In this document: positions 37,763-49,256 of the stretch, in pieces
Position numbering within the stretch: position 1 is the first letter of the stretch
Layout of the letters: every line of letters starts with the position of its first letter
Assembly: GCA_963700705.1 (NCBI GenBank)
Contig: CAVOYQ010000011.1
Span: 154,579-218,578, forward strand
Origin: JAHEFT01 sp963700705
GTDB lineage: Bacteria > Pseudomonadota > Gammaproteobacteria > Xanthomonadales > SZUA-36
Length of the DNA: 64,000 nucleotides
Direction: 5' to 3'
Translations under genes and position numbers: made by a program
Notes under the pieces: model-generated
Told to the model about the DNA's origin: nothing
The model's database searches: none
The model's input: only the letters and a program-made list of their open reading frames with translations

Positions 37763-40041
37763 GACCCTGGCACCGTGGCCGTGAAGCGGAATCTTGTGGC
37801 CGATGTAAGCAGCGCAGCAGCCACTAGATGCCCGTGCCGCAACCTGCGGGCTTCGATAACGTTTGAAACACTTCCGAGGCGGCTCAGCAGGTCACTGAGC
37901 TGTTCATAGTCCGTCACGCGGATTTTCAACCGGATGGTCACCTCGTCCCGTACCTCGTCCAGCCGGCTGCTGATATCGGTCACCTGGGTTTCGGCTGAAG
38001 AGAGCACGCCGGAAATGTCCCGGATCAGGTCCCTGCGGTCAAAGGCCTTGACCAGGATTTGCACCGAGTAGCGCGTTCCGGGTTTGCCGCCCCAGCGGAC
38101 CTGCAACAGCCGTGGGCTGTTTTCCGCCCGCCAGTGAATGACCTGCTTGCAATCATCGCGGTGTATCGTCACCCCGCGGCCCTGGGTGATATAACCCGCC
38201 ACCGGGTCACCCGGCACCGGGTGGCAACACTTGGCCATGTGCGTCATCAGGTTGCCAACGCCCTCGATGACAATGTCGTCCACCCCCTTGGCGTCCGCGC
38301 CCCGCTGACGAACCGGTGAGCGGGTCAGGAGGTCTTCAGCCTGCGGCGAGGTTTGTTCGGCCTTCATGCGTTCGAACGCGTTGAAAATCTGGCCGGGTGT
38401 CAAATCTCCATTTCCGACGGCCACGTAGAAATCATCCAGGGAATTCATCTTGAACCGCTGGTATATCGCCTTGAGATCGGACAGTTCGATGCCGACCCGC
38501 CGGGCCTCGGACTCGAGCGCTTCCTTGCCGGCTCGCAGATTGTCCTCGCGGCTCTCCCGTTTGTACCACTGACGGACTTTTGCCCGCGCCCTGGCGCCAT
38601 GAATGTAACCGAGCCGGGGGTTGAGCCAGTCCCGGCTGGGCTTGGGAACTTTACCGGTGAGAATCTCCACGCGGTCGCCCGTGCCGACCACGTGCGTCAG
38701 CTGGACAATCCGGCCGTTGACCTTGGCGCCCCGGCAGCGGTGACCCACCTCGGTATGAACCTGGTAGGCAAAGTCCAGCACGGTGGAGCCTGCCGTCAGG
38801 TCCACCACCTGCCCGCGCGGGGTCAGCACGTAGACCCGGTCTTCCGATGTGGCGGACTGAAAGCTGTCCAGCAGGCTCTGATCATCCAGTTCGTCTTCCG
38901 TGGAATCGAGCAACTGGCGCATGATGGAGATCTTGTTGTCGAATGCCGGATCGGACGGACCGCCTTCCTTGTAACGCCAGTGGGCCGCCACACCCAGTTC
39001 AGCGTGTTCGTTCATGTCCCGCGTACGGATCTGGACCTCGATCGCCCGGCCTTCGCGGTCCGCGACCGCCGTGTGCAGCGACTGGTAGTTGTTGCCTTTC
39101 GGTGTGGTTATGTAATCGTCGAACTCCCCGGGTATCGGCTGCCACAGGGCATGCACCAATCCCAAAGTGCTGTAACAGGCCGGCAGGTCATTCACCAGTA
39201 CACGAACGGCGCGGACGTCAAACAACTGGTGAAAGTCCAGTCCCTTGCGCTGCATCTTTTTCCAGATGCTGTAGATGTGCTTGGGCCGCCCCTTGACCTC
39301 GGCGGCAATCCCCGCCTCCTCCAGCGCATGGGATAACTTGTTCATGAAGGTGCCGATGTAACGTTCGCGCTCCGTCCGGTGTTCTGCAACCAACCGGGCA
39401 ATATTCCGGTACTGCGCCGGCTCCTGGTAACGGAAAGCCAGGTCTTCAAGCTCCCATTTCAACTGCCAGATACCCAGGCGATTGGCCAGCGGAGCGTGGA
39501 TCAACATGGTTTCCCGCGCCAGGGACTCGCTGGAGGCGTCACCTTCCCGGGCCCGGCGCAGCAGCACCAGTTGCCAGGAAAGATCGACCAGCACGACCCG
39601 CACGTCGTTAACCAGCGCCAGCAGCAGTCGTCTCAGCCCCTCGGCGCTGCGTTCGGTGCTGTTATCCGGCCGGCCGGATTCGTAGTGCTTGAGTTTTTTC
39701 AGTTCCTCCAGTTGCCTGAGCACCGGCGCCGGCAGCATTTTCAGGATGTCCGGCCCGACTTCTTTTTCCTGTTCACAAACATGAACGATGGCGCAACTGA
39801 CCGTGACCGGGTCAGCCGACAACATCTGCAGGAGTTCAAGTAATTCGAGCAGCGAGTCGATGGACGAAGATGACAGCGCCCCGCGATCCAGGAGTTCCTG
39901 CAAAAGGTGTTCGCAGTCTTCCGCCGCCGTGCCCGCCGACGCCCGGTAAGCAGCCATCCAGCGAAGCAGCGCTTCACGGCCGCGCGGCTGGTCCACGGCG
40001 GGCCTGGAATCTCCGCCCGGGTATTCGTCAATCCTGTTCAT
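37759..40041 (-). CDS. relA: GTP pyrophosphokinase RelA
   Basis: RelA makes (p)ppGpp on ribosomes stalled with uncharged tRNA. The 760-aa protein has an N-terminal hydrolase-like domain lacking the HD metal site (the RRLLLALVNDVRVVLVDLSW region replaces it), so it should be synthetase-only. The synthetase domain follows (GRPKHIYSIWKKMQRKG, DVRAVRVLVNDLP, ITTPKGNNYQSLHTAV), then TGS (VYVLTPRGQVVDLTAGSTV), the zinc-finger region with CCHPVPGDPVAGYIT and a C-terminal ACT domain. The order and missing HD residues separate it from SpoT. Confidence 0.94.
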   Translation of the reverse strand: MNRIDEYPGGDSRPAVDQPRGREALLRWMAAYRASAGTAAEDCEHLLQELLDRGALSSSSIDSLLELLELLQMLSADPVTVSCAIVHVCEQEKEVGPDILKMLPAPVLRQLEELKKLKHYESGRPDNSTERSAEGLRRLLLALVNDVRVVLVDLSWQLVLLRRAREGDASSESLARETMLIHAPLANRLGIWQLKWELEDLAFRYQEPAQYRNIARLVAEHRTERERYIGTFMNKLSHALEEAGIAAEVKGRPKHIYSIWKKMQRKGLDFHQLFDVRAVRVLVNDLPACYSTLGLVHALWQPIPGEFDDYITTPKGNNYQSLHTAVADREGRAIEVQIRTRDMNEHAELGVAAHWRYKEGGPSDPAFDNKISIMRQLLDSTEDELDDQSLLDSFQSATSEDRVYVLTPRGQVVDLTAGSTVLDFAYQVHTEVGHRCRGAKVNGRIVQLTHVVGTGDRVEILTGKVPKPSRDWLNPRLGYIHGARARAKVRQWYKRESREDNLRAGKEALESEARRVGIELSDLKAIYQRFKMNSLDDFYVAVGNGDLTPGQIFNAFERMKAEQTSPQAEDLLTRSPVRQRGADAKGVDDIVIEGVGNLMTHMAKCCHPVPGDPVAGYITQGRGVTIHRDDCKQVIHWRAENSPRLLQVRWGGKPGTRYSVQILVKAFDRRDLIRDISGVLSSAETQVTDISSRLDEVRDEVTIRLKIRVTDYEQLSDLLSRLGSVSNVIEARRLRHGHLVAAALLTSATRFRFTATVPGS

Positions 40042-40075
40042 TGATCCTTAAGGGAACCTCCGGATAAGTCATTTC

Positions 40076-43000
40076 TCAACATCCCGTGCTTTTCCAGGCT
40101 TCGGCCAGGCGCTTGCCGGACACGCGTTCCGCAGTGCCCAGGCGTTGCGCAAACAACGAGACCCGGTATTCCTCCAGCAGCCACCGAAAAGCATCCATCG
40201 CTTCATCATAAACGCAACCGGCCTCCAATGCCGCCCGGTAGCGGCTCCACCAGGGACTCACGCTTTCCATCCGCTCCCGGTCACGCAGGGGATTCTGATC
40301 CAGCTGAACCAGGCGCTCGGAGATCGCCTGGAGATAGCGCGGGTAGTGTTCCAGCCTGCCGGGCTCGAGGTCCGCCAGGAACCCCGGATACAGCAAATCC
40401 TCCAATTGGGCAGACAGGTCGTCAAACACATCCGGGTTTTGTGATTCCAGGTTCCCGTAGATTCTCCGGGACAGTTTGCCATGGAGTTGTAAAACACCGC
40501 CAAGTAAACCGGACCGGTCCAGGCAGGCTCTGCCGATTTCGTTTCTGACGCGTCCGCACAACGCCGCGAAACTATCACCATCCCGGATGTCGTGGACGTC
40601 ACCCGCACAGTCGACCAGGCTGCGCTGCAACAGGTCTTCCACCAACTGTTCCGTGCTGCCCAGCGGGCTCCAGGCCAGCAACGCGTTTTTGTGCAGGCCA
40701 TGATGCCTCGCCAGGTAATCCAGCTTGTCCGGCATCGCGAGCCTGAGGAGGCGCAGCACACCGTCGATATGGGACAATACCGCCTCGTCCCGGGTATCAA
40801 ACAACCGCAGCCCCACGGCGGTTTCCTGGTCCAGCAGCGCCGGCCAGGCGGTCGCGCCGTCCGCGGTTTTCACCTGGGGTGCAAGTGTGCCAAAAACCCA
40901 GTCTGTTTCGCCGTCCCGGTTGAATTCACTGCCCTGCTGATCCATGAAGCAACGTTGGGCCTTGCTGCCCAGGCGCTCCTGGATTGCCGCCAGGTCGCGG
41001 CCACAATCGATCAATTCACCCTGTTGATCCAGTACCCGTACAAGGAACCGGAAATGGTCGTCGATCGAGTTTTCATCCAGGTCATCCACCCCGACCGGCA
41101 ATCCGGTCAGGCGCTGCAATTCCGCGGCGCATACCTCCAGCATGGGCACATTGACGCGGTCCTGAATCGCTTCCAATACCGCGTCCGCGAACTCCGGGAC
41201 CGGCGTCAATGAACGGCGCAGGGGTTTGGGCAGGGACCTGATCAGGGCCACCAGCTTGTCGCGCAGCAGTCCGGGGACCAGCCACTGCAATTTACCCGGG
41301 TTCAGCGTGTTCAGCAGTTCGATCGGCACGGCAATGTGCACACCGTCATCCGGGCTTCCCGGGGCAAAATGGTACTCCAGCGGAAAGGATCGCCCACCGC
41401 TCTCGAGCATGTCCGGAAACAGCTCACCGGGCGCCAGGCCGGCGTTGTCCCGCATCAGCACGTCATGCCCGAGGAACAACAGGTCCCGCCCGGACTTGCC
41501 CAATCCGGACAACCACTTCTCAAACGACCGCGCGCTGTTGACTGATTCCGGAATCCGCGCGTCGAAAAAATCGTACTGGGTCTGTTCATCGACCAGCACA
41601 TCTCTTCTGCGGCGCTTGTGTTCGAGCATTTCCACTTCGGCCCGGATTTTTTCGTTGTGCGCCTTGAATGCGGCACGGGTGTCGAGCGCACCCCGGACCA
41701 GCGCTTCCATGATGAAGATGCGGCGCGCCTCCGCCGGGTCGACCGGCCCGTATTGAACCCGGCGCTTCTCGACGATGACCAGGCCGTAGAGCGAGACCTG
41801 TTCCCAGGCATAAACCGCGCCGCGCCGGCGCGACCAGTGCGGGTCAAAATAATGATGTTTGAGCAAATGCCCGCCCTGTTGCTCAATCCATTCGGGCTTG
41901 ATGACCGCGTTGGTCCGCGCATACGGCCTGCTGGTCTCGACGATCTCGGCGGACATCAGCCATTTCGGTGAACTTCCGAACAGGCCGGAACCGGGAAATA
42001 TGTGATAGGCGCTCGAGCGCGCGCCGGTATAACCCGGGTCTTCGGGATGCTTTCTGCCGCAATGGCTCAATAGCCCGGCCATCAGGCTCTGGTGCACCTG
42101 GTCAAAATCGCCATGGAGGCCGGAGAGTTTCCTGCGGTCCTCTCGCGCCTGGTCCCGCAGCTGCTGGTAAATGTCGAACCACTCCAGCACGCGTTGCCAG
42201 TTCAGGAATTCCCGGCGGCACAATTTGCGGAACTGGTTACCGGAAACCTCCTTTCTCTTGTCCCGCAGGTACCGCCAGAGCTTGAGGAAGGTCGTGAAAT
42301 CCGACGTGTCGTCGGTAAATCGCCGGTGCATTTCATCCGCGGCCGCCTGGGCGTCAAGCGGCCGTTCGCGGGGATCCTGGATGCTCAGCGCCGCCGCCAG
42401 CACCATGATGTCTTCCAGGCATCCGGTTCTTGCGCCTTCCTCGACCATCCGGGCCAGCCGGACATCGAGCGGCCAGCGCGCCAGGGCCCGTCCGGTGTCC
42501 GTCACCGCGCGGCGCTCGTCGATCGCAGACAGTTCGAACAACAGCTGGTAGGCATCGTTGATCATGCGGGGCGCCGGCCGGTCGACAAAGGGGAATTCTT
42601 CGACCGAGCCCAGGCCCATGGTCAGCATCCGCAGGATAACCGACGCCAGCGAAGTGCGCAGAATCTCGGGCTCGGTAAATTCGGGCCGGGAATCAAAATC
42701 GATCTCGCTGTAGAGGCGTACGCAGGTACCCGGGCCGAGCCGCCCGCAGCGGCCGGCGCGCTGGTTGGCGCTGGCCCGGGAAACCGGTTCGATCGGCAAT
42801 CGCTGAATCCGGCTGTGGTGTGAATAGCGGCTGATCCGGGCGGTGCCCGAATCGATCACGAAACGGATTCCGGGAACCGTCAACGAGGTTTCGGCCACGT
42901 TGGTGGACAGGATGATCCGCCGGGCAGTGCCGGGGTGGAAAACCCGCCTCTGCTCCGCGGAAGAAAGCCTGGCATACAGCGGCAAAATCTCCGTGGCCAC

Positions 43001-43972
43001 CGGCCCGGAGCGCTGCATATGCCGTTTCAGGAACTCCCCGGCTTCGCGAATCTCCCGCTCCCCGGAGAGAAAAACCAGGATGTCCCCGCGGGGATCGATA
43101 CGGCTCAACCGCCGGACGCCCTCGGCAATCCCCTGGTAAAGATCCCGGTCCCCACGCCCGCCGCTTTCCTCGTCATCGGACAACGGCTGGTAAACCATCT
43201 CGACCGGGTAACCCCTGCCCGAAACCCCGATCACCGGCGCATCGCCGAAATGCCGGGAAAACTTGCCGGTGTCGATGGTTGCGGAGGTGATCAGCAGTTT
43301 GAGGTCCGGACGTTTCGGCAAAAGGGTTTTCAGATAACCCAGCAGAAAGTCGATGTTCAGGCTGCGCTCGTGCGCCTCGTCGATAATGATCGTGTCATAG
43401 GCATCCAGAAAGCGGTCGCGCAGCGATTCCGCCAGCAGGATGCCGTCCGTCATGAACTTGATGTAACCGCCGGGACTGCTGCGTTCCCGGAACCGCACCT
43501 GGTAGCCCACCAGCCCGCCCAGTTCACTTTCCAGTTCTTCGGCTACCCGCTCGGCCATCGCACGCGCCGCGATCCTGCGGGGCTGAGTGCAGGCGATCAG
43601 CCCGCGCGTGCCCCTGCCCGCTTCGAGGCAAAACTTGGGTAGCTGGGTGGTTTTTCCGGAACCGGTTTCTCCGGCTACGATCAGCACCTGGTTGTTGGCT
43701 ATCGCCGTCGTATTTCATCGCGGTGCGCGGTAATCGGGAGACTGGTCGTCATAAACCGGCCGGGGCAACGCCTCCCGCCGGGCGTCTACCTGGCTGCGGG
43801 AGCGATGCACCCGCTCAATGACCTGGTTGGCCATGCGCTCCGTTGCCTGTCCGCGTTGCAAGCGGCGGTGAATTTCGGACAAGCGCTTCCTGCACCACGC
43901 GGCATCCGCGGCCATGATATTTTCGAGTTGCGCCCGGACTTCGGGGATGGCGGCAAGGTCTTTCATCGACAC
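40076..43972 (-). CDS. hrpA: ATP-dependent RNA helicase HrpA, compensating indels near N-terminus
   Basis: HrpA is a DEAH-box RNA helicase that rescues stalled ribosomes. The full locus encodes about 1,298 aa, the usual length. The first 80 residues (43972 to about 43735; MSMKDLAAIPEVRAQLENIM...) and the rest (from about 43690) are in the same frame, but an extra base near 43733 and a missing base near 43708 create a false TGA between them; correcting both yields ...YDDQLPITAHRDEI..AIANNQVLIVAGETGSGKTT. Motifs: GETGSGKTTQ, DEAHERS, SAT, QRAGRCGR, and the long HrpA C-terminal domain (DUF3418). relA lies 35 bases downstream. Confidence 0.92.
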
Positions 43973-44019
43973 GAATTATAAGCGAGACTCACATACTGCT
44001 GATCCGTATAATTTGACCG

Positions 44020-45054
44020 ATGGAACTCAACTTCAGAAGCGATAACGAATCTCCCGCCGCGCCGGCCATCCTGGCCGCTTTCGTGAAAGCCAACCAGGGC
44101 ACCGCCTGGGCTTACGCCGAAGACCGGTGGTCTGCACGCCTTGACGAGGCCTTTTCAGCGTTGTTCGACACGCAAACCACCGTGCTGCCTTTGAGCACGG
44201 GAACCGTGGCCAACAGTATCGCGCTGGCTTCGGTGACTCCGCCCTGGGGTTCGGTTTACTGCCACCGCAACTCGCACATCCAGAACGATGAATGCGGCGC
44301 GCCCGAGTTTTTTGGCAATGGCCTGAGACTGGTGACGGTGGATGGCCCGGACGGAAAATTCAGCTCGACGGACCTGGAGAAACAGATTCGTGCGAACGAA
44401 GGCCACGGCGTCCACGCTTACCTGCCCTCCGCCGTCAGCATCACTCAGAGCACCGAGGCCGGCACGGTCTACCGGCCGGATGAGATCAGCGCCATTTGCC
44501 GGTCAGCCGCGAAAAGCACGGCATGGCCACTCACATGGATGGTGCGCGGTTTGGCAATGCCGTCGCGGGACTGCAATGTCACCCCGCCGACATCACCTGG
44601 CGCGCCGGCGTGCAGATGCTTTCCTTCGGCGCGAGTAAAAACGGCTGCTTCGCTGCCGAGGCCCTGCTGTTTTTCGGCAACCCGGAATTGAAGGAACGGG
44701 CGGAACGGATCCGCAAACGTTCCGGTCACCTGTTGAGCAAGATGAGGTACGTTTCCGCCCAGCTTGCTGGCCTATATCGACAATGACCTGTGGCTGGACC
44801 TGGCGAGCCACGCAAACCGCCAGGCCGCCCGGTTCGCCGAGGCCGTTAACGCCCATCCCGAGGCCCGCCTCGAGTACACCGTTCACGCCAACGAGGTTTT
44901 CGTCAGCTGGACAGCTGAAGGATTCCAGCACCTGGAAAATGCCGGGGTACAGTTCCTGACCTGGCCGGGCCGCGACGACCTGGCGCGTTTCGTATTTTCG
45001 CACTGCACGACCGAAGCCGAGACCACCAAACTTTGCCGTGCCCTGTCTGAGTAG
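44020..45054 (+). CDS. ltaE: Low-specificity threonine aldolase, two compensating indels
   Basis: This PLP enzyme cleaves L-threonine and allo-threonine to glycine and acetaldehyde. Segment 1 (44020 to about 44505) has NFRSDNESPAAPAILAAF and LSTGTVANSIALA. Segment 2 (about 44505-44760) has THMDGARFGNAVA and the PLP lysine in SFGASKNGCFAAEAL. Segment 3 (44764-45054) has HANEVFVSW and ends at TAG. Net frame change is zero, so one insertion and one deletion near 44505 and 44762 explain it; corrected length is about 344 aa, normal for the family. Sequence error is the likely cause. Confidence 0.87.
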
Positions 45055-47307
45055 GTCCCGCCTGGCGCGGCCGGGCCAATCCCGGCGATCATCCCGGCGC
45101 GGTCCATTGACCTTGCTGCTGGCTCTGGCCTGCCTGCCCCTGGCGGCAAACGCCCAGTCCTACATCGGCAGCGGCGCGTGCGAATCCTGCCACGAGCAAG
45201 CCTATGCCGCCTGGAAAACTTCCCATCATTACCAGGCCATGCTGCCGGCGACTCCTGAAAATGTGCTCGGCGACTTTTCCGACCGTACCTTCGAGTACGG
45301 CGGGATCACCACCCGATTCTTCCGCAAGGACGGCAAATACGGCGTGGAAACCGATAACGAAAAAGGGGAGCTGCAGACGTTTGAAATTGCCTATACATTC
45401 GGCTTCTTTCCGCTGCAACAATACCTGGTCCCTTTCGGCAACGGCCGTTTCCAGGCCCTGAATATCGTCTGGGACAGCCGGCCTGAAGCGGAAGGCGGGC
45501 AGCGCTGGGTGCACCTCTACCCCGCGAACGACCGAGGGGGATCCGCCGGTTGACCACGACGACATGGTGCACTGGACGGGAGCATTCCAGAATTGGAATT
45601 CGCGGTGCGCCGTCTGTCATTCGACCGACCTGAAGAAAAATTACACCGGCGCAACGGACAGCTACAAGACCAGCTGGACGGAAATCAACGTGGCCTGCGA
45701 AGCCTGTCACGGCCCGGCCTCGGCACACCTGGAGTGGGCCAATAGCGGACAACAGGCAGGGAACCGGGGATTTGCGTTTTCACTGAATGACCGCGGCGCT
45801 TTCGGGCCCGCCGATGGCGCCGCCACCCGCACGTTTACCCGAACGGACGGCGAACGCCCAACCGTGCAAACAGAAACCTGCGCTGCCTGTCACTCCCGGC
45901 GCAGCGAAATTGCGCCTTACCGGGCCGGCCGGCCGTTTGACGATCAGTACCGCCTGGCCCTGATTGAGCCCGGCCTGTATTTTCCGGATGGCCAGATCCA
46001 GGACGAAGTGTACGTCTACGGTTCATTTCTGCAGAGTAAAATGTACCGGGCCGGTGTCGTTTGTACGAATTGTCACGACGCCCACAGTAACCGGGTACGG
46101 GCGGAAGACAATTCCCTGTGCACCCAGTGTCACGTCAGCACGGTGTATGACGGACCGGATCACCACCATCACGGGAAGGACAGCCCGGGCGCCTCGTGCG
46201 TAAACTGCCACATGCCGGTCAAGACCTACATGGTGGTCGATGACCGTCACGATCACGGTTTTCGAATCCCGGAGCCGCGCCTGACACTCACGCTTGGGGT
46301 ACCCAATACCTGCAACCAGTGTCATGCGGACAAGGACCCGCAGTGGGCGCTGGACGCGCTGCAATCCTGGGGTGTAACGGGCGATGCGCGTGCCAGCCAC
46401 GCCGCTGTCCTGGACGCCGGCTGGTCAGGGCAGCCTGCCGCCCTTCCGGGTTTGCTGGCGCTGGCCACCCAATCCGCCAATTCCGCGATGCTGCGCTCCA
46501 GCGCGATGGTTGCAACCCAGAATTTTCCGTCGCAGGAAACACTGGACCTGTTCCCGCAATGGCTGAGCTCGAAAGACCCCCTGGTGCGGGCTTCGGCTGT
46601 CCGGTCCATGGACTGGGTGCCGGTGCGCGCAAAAGTACATCCTGTTGCGCAACTTGATCAGCGACGACAGCAAATCGGTCAGGATGGCCGTGGCCCGGCA
46701 ACTCGCGTCTTACCCGGCTGATCAACTCCCCGCCACGGATGCGGCCGAAATCAAAACGCTCTGGCAGGAATACGTGGATTCCCTGCTGATGAATGCCGAT
46801 ATGCCCGAGGACCAGATGAACCTGGGGCTTTTCTATCTCGCAACCGGCGATGTGGCCGCCGCTGAAAGGGCCTACCGGCAGGCGTTGAAGCTTTCACCCG
46901 CCTATTTACCCGCCCTGTTGAACCTGGCTGACCTGTACCGCGCGAACGGCCTGGATCCACAGGCTGAAGCCCTGCTGACCAGGGCCGCCGAATTGGCGCC
47001 TGCCGACGCCCCCGTCCAGCATGCGCTGGGGCTATTGAGGATCAGGCAGGGCGCACTGAATGACGCCTTGCCGCATTTGCAGGCAGCAGCCAGGGCGGAT
47101 CCCGGGAACACCCGTTACCGCTATGTTTATGCCGTGGGCTTATGGGAAACGGGAAGCAGAATACAGGCTGTCACCGAACTGGAGACCGCCCTGGCCGCGT
47201 ATCCGGGCGACCGGGACCTGGTTAATGCGTTGGCCAGCTATTACCAGCAACTGGGTGAAGAAGAAAAGCTCAGGCGACTCATGAACCAATACGCGCCGGG
47301 AGAGTAA
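45038..47307 (+). CDS. Exported octaheme c-type cytochrome with C-terminal TPRs, two indels
   Basis: From a GTG at 45038 (overlapping ltaE) the product starts with a signal peptide (LTLLLALACLPLAANA), so it is periplasmic. Eight CxxCH heme sites follow, at about 45.18 (CESCH), 45.61 (CAVCH), 45.70 (CEACH), 45.88 (CAACH), 46.06 (CTNCH), 46.12 (CTQCH), 46.20 (CVNCH) and 46.31 kb (CNQCH). HEAT-like and TPR repeats make up the C-terminal third (NLGLFYLATGDVAAAERAYR onward). Frame breaks: an extra G in the G-run near 45536 and an indel near 46628; corrected length is about 755 aa. Related TPR multiheme cytochromes are known by sequence, mostly without assigned substrate; electron transfer is a safe inference, the acceptor is not. 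Confidence 0.86.
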
Positions 47308-48085
47308 AGCGGTTAACGCTTCGCGGCAGATGGCCCTTGCAGCGAATCGTAACTTCCAGCCAGACCAGGCTGGCCATCCGCCCGGTGACGCCATCCCTGC
47401 GGTAGGAGAAAAACCGGTCCGATTCCGTGAAGGTGCAGAATCCACCACCACCCACGGATTTCACGCCCGCCGCGGCGAGCTTCAGCCGGGCCAGCGCATA
47501 CAGGTCCAGCAGATAGCGCTCTCCATGAGGAGTGAACCCCGCGGGAAATTCCCCGGCGAACGCCCCGGCAAGCTCGGCGCCCACTTCGTAGGCCCCGGGA
47601 CCGATCGCGGGACCCAGCCATGCCAGCAGTTCCGAGGGATCCTCGTGCAAGGCATCCACGGTCGCCTGCAAAACGCCATCCGCCAGCCCACGCCAGCCTG
47701 CATGGGCAACCCCGGCCCGGTCACCCTTGCGATTGCAGAAAAACACCGGCAAACAGTCGGCGGTCAACACCGCACAGACACGGCCGGGCTGGAAAGTCAC
47801 CACGGCATCGGCCTCCGGTTCCCCGGATAACCCGTCAGAAAGCACCATTACCCGGGTTCCATGAACCTGGTGCGGCCATTGAACCGGGGACGGCAATAAC
47901 CGGTCCAGCATCGCACGATTTTGTGCCACGTGATCCGGCTCGTCACCACAGCGAGTCCCGAGATTGAAACCTGCCCAGGCGCCGGTGCTGGTGCCACCCT
48001 GGCGCGTGGTGGTGAAGGCCCGGACATTTTTCGGAGCCGGCCAGCCGGGGTGGATCCGTTCGGGGTGAGTTTGATCGGGGCTCAC
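47279..48085 (-). CDS. pgeF: Peptidoglycan editing factor PgeF (YfiH/laccase-domain)
   Basis: PgeF-type proteins remove misincorporated residues from peptidoglycan precursors; some homologues act on purine nucleosides or polyphenols. The 268-aa protein has TTTRQGGTSTGAWAGFNLG, HQVHGTRV, LTADCLPVFF and VAHAGWRGLADGVL, which together carry the Cu/Zn-binding His and Cys residues. It overlaps rluD by four bases upstream and converges with the cytochrome gene, overlapping it by 29 bases. The bamD / rluD-pgeF order is conserved in gammaproteobacteria. Confidence 0.93.
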   Translation of the reverse strand: MSPDQTHPERIHPGWPAPKNVRAFTTTRQGGTSTGAWAGFNLGTRCGDEPDHVAQNRAMLDRLLPSPVQWPHQVHGTRVMVLSDGLSGEPEADAVVTFQPGRVCAVLTADCLPVFFCNRKGDRAGVAHAGWRGLADGVLQATVDALHEDPSELLAWLGPAIGPGAYEVGAELAGAFAGEFPAGFTPHGERYLLDLYALARLKLAAAGVKSVGGGGFCTFTESDRFFSYRRDGVTGRMASLVWLEVTIRCKGHLPRSVNRFTLPARIGS

Positions 48086-49047
48086 AGCGGAAAAGCTTCC
48101 AGTGCCGCCAGCAGCTGTTCAAAATCTTCCGGCAAGGGCGCCTGGTAATCGACCTTGAGCTTCGACCCCGGATGGATCAGGCTGAGTTTGACGGCGTGCA
48201 GGGCCTGGCGCGGAAACGCCCGTACAGCTTCCACCAGCCCGGCTGGAAAACCGCGCTTGATTTTCAGCGCCCGGCCGTAAACCGGGTCCCCGGCCAACGG
48301 ATGGCCGATGTGGGCCATGTGCACCCGTATCTGGTGGGTGCGGCCGGATTCGAGTGCGACTTCAATGTAGGTGGCGCCGTTAAAACGTTGCAACACCCGG
48401 TAATGGCTCACTGCCGGTTTACCCGAGCCGGTGACAGCCATTCGCTTGCGGTCCCTGGGATGACGCCCGACGGGTGCATCCACGGTGCCGCCAGCCACGA
48501 TGTTCCCCGCGGCCACGGCCCGGTAAACACGACTCATTTTCCTGCTCTGGAGCTGTTCCACCAGGCTGGTGTGCGCCCGCAGGCTCCTGGCCACCACCAT
48601 GACGCCACTGGTGTCCTTGTCCAGGCGGTGCACGATTCCCGAGCGGGGCAAGGCCGCGAGGTTTCCATCAAAATTCAACAGGGCATTCTGCAGTGTGCCG
48701 TCCGGATTTCCCGCCGCCGGGTGTACCACCAGTCCTGCAGGTTTGTTGACAACGATAATGTCTTCGTCGGCATGGACGATATCAATCTCTATGGCCTGGG
48801 GCAGCACCAAATCCTGATGTGGCACCACTGCGTCAATCCCAAGCGTTTCATTGCCGATGATTCGATGGGTGGGCCTGGCTGCATGGCCATCCACGGTCAG
48901 CTCCCCGCTGCGGATCCACTTTTGCAGCCGTGCTCTCGAGTAATCAGGAAACAGGATGGCGGCCAACTGGTCCAGGCGCAAACCGGCGTGACTGCTCTCA
49001 GCCCGGGCCGAAATCCTTATGGGTTCACAATTTTCCGGCATCGCCAT
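48082..49047 (-). CDS. rluD: 23S rRNA pseudouridine synthase RluD
   Basis: RluD makes the three pseudouridines of helix 69 in 23S rRNA. The 321-aa protein has an N-terminal S4 RNA-binding domain (GLRLDQLAAILFPDYSRARL) and the catalytic aspartate in GIVHRLDKDTSGVMVVAR near residue 145, followed by GRTHQIRVHMAHIGHPLAGD. Divergent from bamD, as usual, which distinguishes it from RluA and RluC. Confidence 0.94.
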   Translation of the reverse strand: MAMPENCEPIRISARAESSHAGLRLDQLAAILFPDYSRARLQKWIRSGELTVDGHAARPTHRIIGNETLGIDAVVPHQDLVLPQAIEIDIVHADEDIIVVNKPAGLVVHPAAGNPDGTLQNALLNFDGNLAALPRSGIVHRLDKDTSGVMVVARSLRAHTSLVEQLQSRKMSRVYRAVAAGNIVAGGTVDAPVGRHPRDRKRMAVTGSGKPAVSHYRVLQRFNGATYIEVALESGRTHQIRVHMAHIGHPLAGDPVYGRALKIKRGFPAGLVEAVRAFPRQALHAVKLSLIHPGSKLKVDYQAPLPEDFEQLLAALEAFPL

Positions 49048-49120
49048 CCCAATCCTATCCCGGCGGGATAGTGGTCATGCCCACTAAACCCTGATTCATC
49101 GTGCATGGGCTCAACGCTTA

Positions 49121-49143
49121 TCGCCGGCATGGCCGGCTCCCAC
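49121..49143. repeat. REP-like element
   Basis: TCGCCGGCATGGCCGGCTCC followed by CAC: a GCCGGC/GCCGGC-type stem with the GGCTCCCAC tail typical of pseudomonad-like REPs. First of four copies (others at 49161, 50125 inverted, 50302) flanking bamD. Confidence 0.75.
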
Positions 49144-49160
49144 GAATTCTGTGGTTCATC

Positions 49161-49183
49161 TCGCCGGTAAGGCCGGCTCCCAC
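49161..49183. repeat. REP-like element
   Basis: TCGCCGGTAAGGCCGGCTCC followed by CAC, in direct orientation with the copy at 49121 and 40 bases away, in the rluD-bamD divergent gap. Confidence 0.75.
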
Positions 49184-49256
49184 GGGTTCTCTGATTCATT
49201 GTACACGGGCGCGACCCTTCTTTTGCCCGCCGGATTCCGTTATCATTCTGCCCTCC

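Noticed and set aside
49101..49256. A 52-residue N-terminal extension of BamD
   Set aside because: It translates the REP elements; the lipoprotein signal needs a start near 49257 or 49278.
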